Of a stretch of 64,000 bases of DNA, positions 62,461 through 64,000 are shown in pieces. Position 1 is the stretch's first letter. Every line of letters starts with the position of its first letter. The notes beneath the pieces are model-generated. The model saw only the letters and a program-made list of their open reading frames with translations. It had not been told where the DNA came from and ran no database searches. The position numbers and the translations under genes were made by a program. The DNA is from Oscillospiraceae bacterium (GTDB taxonomy: Bacteria; Bacillota; Clostridia; Oscillospirales; Oscillospiraceae), in the NCBI GenBank assembly GCA_009777775.1, contig WRLE01000011.1:1-64000 (forward strand). Direction: 5' to 3'.

Positions 62461-64000
62461 TTAGGTAGTTATTTCTATGTTGTAATATCGAACAAGTTGC
62501 AAGTTGCCAGAAGTGACTTTAATATATAGGTTTAATGAGTTTATCCAATTAAATGAGTTATCAAGTCTGTCTATAATCACTATTTCGTTTGTAAAAGAAG
62601 AATCAGAATACATTTCGAAAGTAGCATCTTCGCCGACAAATACAAAGTTTCTATGAATGACTATATACATGAAATTTGCTGGTAATATAATAGTTGCTTC
62701 ATGAGGATTAGCTGCACTCAAACCAGTCCCATCGTTAGGCCAACCGCTGACTGGCATAACATCCTCGGTATATATTCTCAGCAAATCGGTGTTTCGACCA
62801 CCAATATCACCGAGTTCTCCAGGTGTGGATATGATTTGGAAAGGAGGACCAATCAAACCTTCTGCTGTAACAGCTCTGATTTGGAAAGTATATGGTACTC
62901 CGTTCACTAGCCGTATTCCATTTGGAAGGTTTTCAAAGAGAATGTACCATCTACCATTAGTTCCTGAAGAGGAGTCGAATGTGAGATCCTGTAAGTCGAA
63001 AGTCATCCATGCAAAATCATCGATTTTAATCTGGTATTCAACCACAGCATCTCCTGCAGGATCTGCCCACAATAGAGCAGTTTTCCTATCGCCAGGTAGT
63101 TGCTCAACTTCTGTGGGAGGACCGACTGCCAAGACCACTTCCTCGTCATCTTCACCATCGGGTTCTGTATTGCTATTGTAGAACATTTGGGCGTTATTAA
63201 TGATGGGGTCTAAAGCTGTCAATGCGACATTGAATTCCACTTCGATTTCCACCAATGCATCATTAACAAGCTTCAACAAGCCCGCAGCCGTCAGGTTAAT
63301 GGTCAAGGTTCCAGCAGCCGGGTTGTTGGTGATGAGATAATCTGTGACCGGGGTAAGGGCGGTGCCACCAACACTCAATGATTTGACACTGCTGTAACTT
63401 ACCAAAGTAGCATTGTAATTATCCACGACTCGCAGGGCTGTGATTGCACTGACATCATCGGGTAAGAGCCAGCTCACCGTATAGTCAATGGTACCACCGG
63501 GGATATACTTTTTAGCTGCGGCATCTTTACTAAACTCGTTTTCGTCGATGGTGGTTGTTCCCTCGCCGCCAATGTCAAGGTCATAGCTTATTTCAGCTTC
63601 ATTGGTTATCACACCTTGGGCATCAGCGGTTGCCACAAAGCGTAGATTGAGAACCAGGGCTTTACCAGCATCAAGGGTGAAATTATAATGACCTAGCGTA
63701 TCAACATTGATTCTCACCGTGACAGTGCCGTTCCCTTGGATTAAGCTGTATTGAGAAGCGGTAAGGGCAACTCCGCCGATGGTAAAGGAATCTACCTGGA
63801 CAAAGCTGAGATATGCAGCGGGGTAGGTATCCACAATTTCCAAAACCTTGCGGTTTTCGATTCCAGATGGAAGTGTGGCGGAAATGATGTAATCCACTCT
63901 GCTTCCAGGGGCATAATTGCTAAGTTTTACGTCTTTTTCAAAGTCGTTTTCTGTCACTATTTCGTCATCTTCACCATCGGGGTCAGTGCTGGCATTATAA
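62461..64000 (-). CDS. Repetitive surface protein with DUF11-like domains (5' end outside window)
   Basis: The frame is open to the window edge; about 513 C-terminal residues are seen. Two or more beta-sandwich repeats of about 125 residues appear, each with an (EN)xFxKD-like opening, APGS.VDYIIS or YIPGGTIDYTVS, a VVDNY/IVDTYPA turn and a closing YNSNTEPDGEDDEE-type linker, typical of DUF11 / isopeptide-forming adhesin repeats. A fibronectin-III-like domain (PTEVEQLPGDRKTALLWADPAG ... YTFQIRAVTAEG, in part) follows, then a C-terminal domain without LPXTG anchor. It is probably exported and wall- or S-layer-associated. It lies upstream of the sigma-factor fusion. Confidence 0.78.
   Translation of the reverse strand, partial: YNASTDPDGEDDEIVTENDFEKDVKLSNYAPGSRVDYIISATLPSGIENRKVLEIVDTYPAAYLSFVQVDSFTIGGVALTASQYSLIQGNGTVTVRINVDTLGHYNFTLDAGKALVLNLRFVATADAQGVITNEAEISYDLDIGGEGTTTIDENEFSKDAAAKKYIPGGTIDYTVSWLLPDDVSAITALRVVDNYNATLVSYSSVKSLSVGGTALTPVTDYLITNNPAAGTLTINLTAAGLLKLVNDALVEIEVEFNVALTALDPIINNAQMFYNSNTEPDGEDDEEVVLAVGPPTEVEQLPGDRKTALLWADPAGDAVVEYQIKIDDFAWMTFDLQDLTFDSSSGTNGRWYILFENLPNGIRLVNGVPYTFQIRAVTAEGLIGPPFQIISTPGELGDIGGRNTDLLRIYTEDVMPVSGWPNDGTGLSAANPHEATIILPANFMYIVIHRNFVFVGEDATFEMYSDSSFTNEIVIIDRLDNSFNWINSLNLYIKVTSGNLQLVRYYNIEITT

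Overview
The window is a chromosomal segment of a low-GC, strictly anaerobic Bacillota, most likely a member of Clostridia; I cannot name the family. The evidence is the Gram-positive order rimP-nusA-ylxR-ylxQ-infB-rbfA-nrnA-truB-ribF, the run rplI-dnaB-tilS-hpt-ftsH-radA, a T-box leader, an ECF-type vitamin/amino-acid transporter, an oxygen-sensitive indolepyruvate:ferredoxin oxidoreductase, strong AGGAGG ribosome binding sites and several TTG starts.

Layout. 0-2 kb: the end of a DUF4143 ATPase and a GyrI-like effector-binding protein. 1.8-8.6 kb (minus): a complete Wadjet (jetABCD) anti-plasmid system, with a 131-nt perfect-armed palindrome between jetA and jetB. 8.7-11.1 kb: a metal efflux pair (free HMA protein and CadA-like P-type ATPase), each preceded by an ArsR-type dyad. 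11.1-15 kb: acyltransferase, coiled-coil protein, lipase-like protein, nitroreductase. 15.2-18.6 kb (minus): a restriction-modification system with a phospholipase-D-fold nuclease and two m5C methyltransferases. 19-27.4 kb: a D-2-hydroxyacid dehydrogenase, then a seven-gene minus-strand operon behind a T-box whose features fit tRNA-Trp: a TrpP-like S component, two ECF ATPases, EcfT, IorA, IorB and an arylacetate-CoA ligase. 27.4-27.9 kb: a 189-nt palindromic element and a candidate free-standing small RNA with its own promoter and terminator. 28-33.6 kb: a DUF2812 membrane protein and two tandem PstS-like/WG-like lipoproteins. 33.6-37.3 kb: a MerR regulator divergent from a malate-type transporter and malic enzyme, with a MerR-type promoter (19-bp spacer). 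37.4-40.5 kb: a lipoprotein, tRNA-Pro and a URO-D family methyltransferase flanked by inverted clusters of a dispersed repeat. 40.5-48.7 kb (minus): translation and ribosome-maturation operon. 49-58.9 kb (plus): rplI, dnaB, tilS, hpt, ftsH, an oddly ordered solute-binding lipoprotein, a cNMP-binding/DUF2225 protein and radA. 58.9-64 kb (minus): a phosphopantetheinyl transferase, a membrane-anchored sigma factor carrying five surface repeats, and the 3' part of a large repetitive surface protein.

How parts work together. The aromatic operon reads best as a tryptophan-starvation response: import tryptophan and, through the CoA ligase plus IorAB running reductively, rebuild aromatic 2-oxo acids from scavenged arylacetates. 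Wadjet and the restriction system form two defence layers. The MerR unit would couple malate uptake to pyruvate formation. The sigma factor with external repeats, next to a repetitive surface protein, looks like a cell-surface sensing module.

Repeats are a theme: short arrays (TAGGAAT type and TTAACAATGAAC type) sit in intergenic gaps, supply stop codons and in one case a ribosome binding site, and one array is translated in frame inside iorA. All calls rest on reading the sequence and on knowledge of protein families; no database search or folding program was run.
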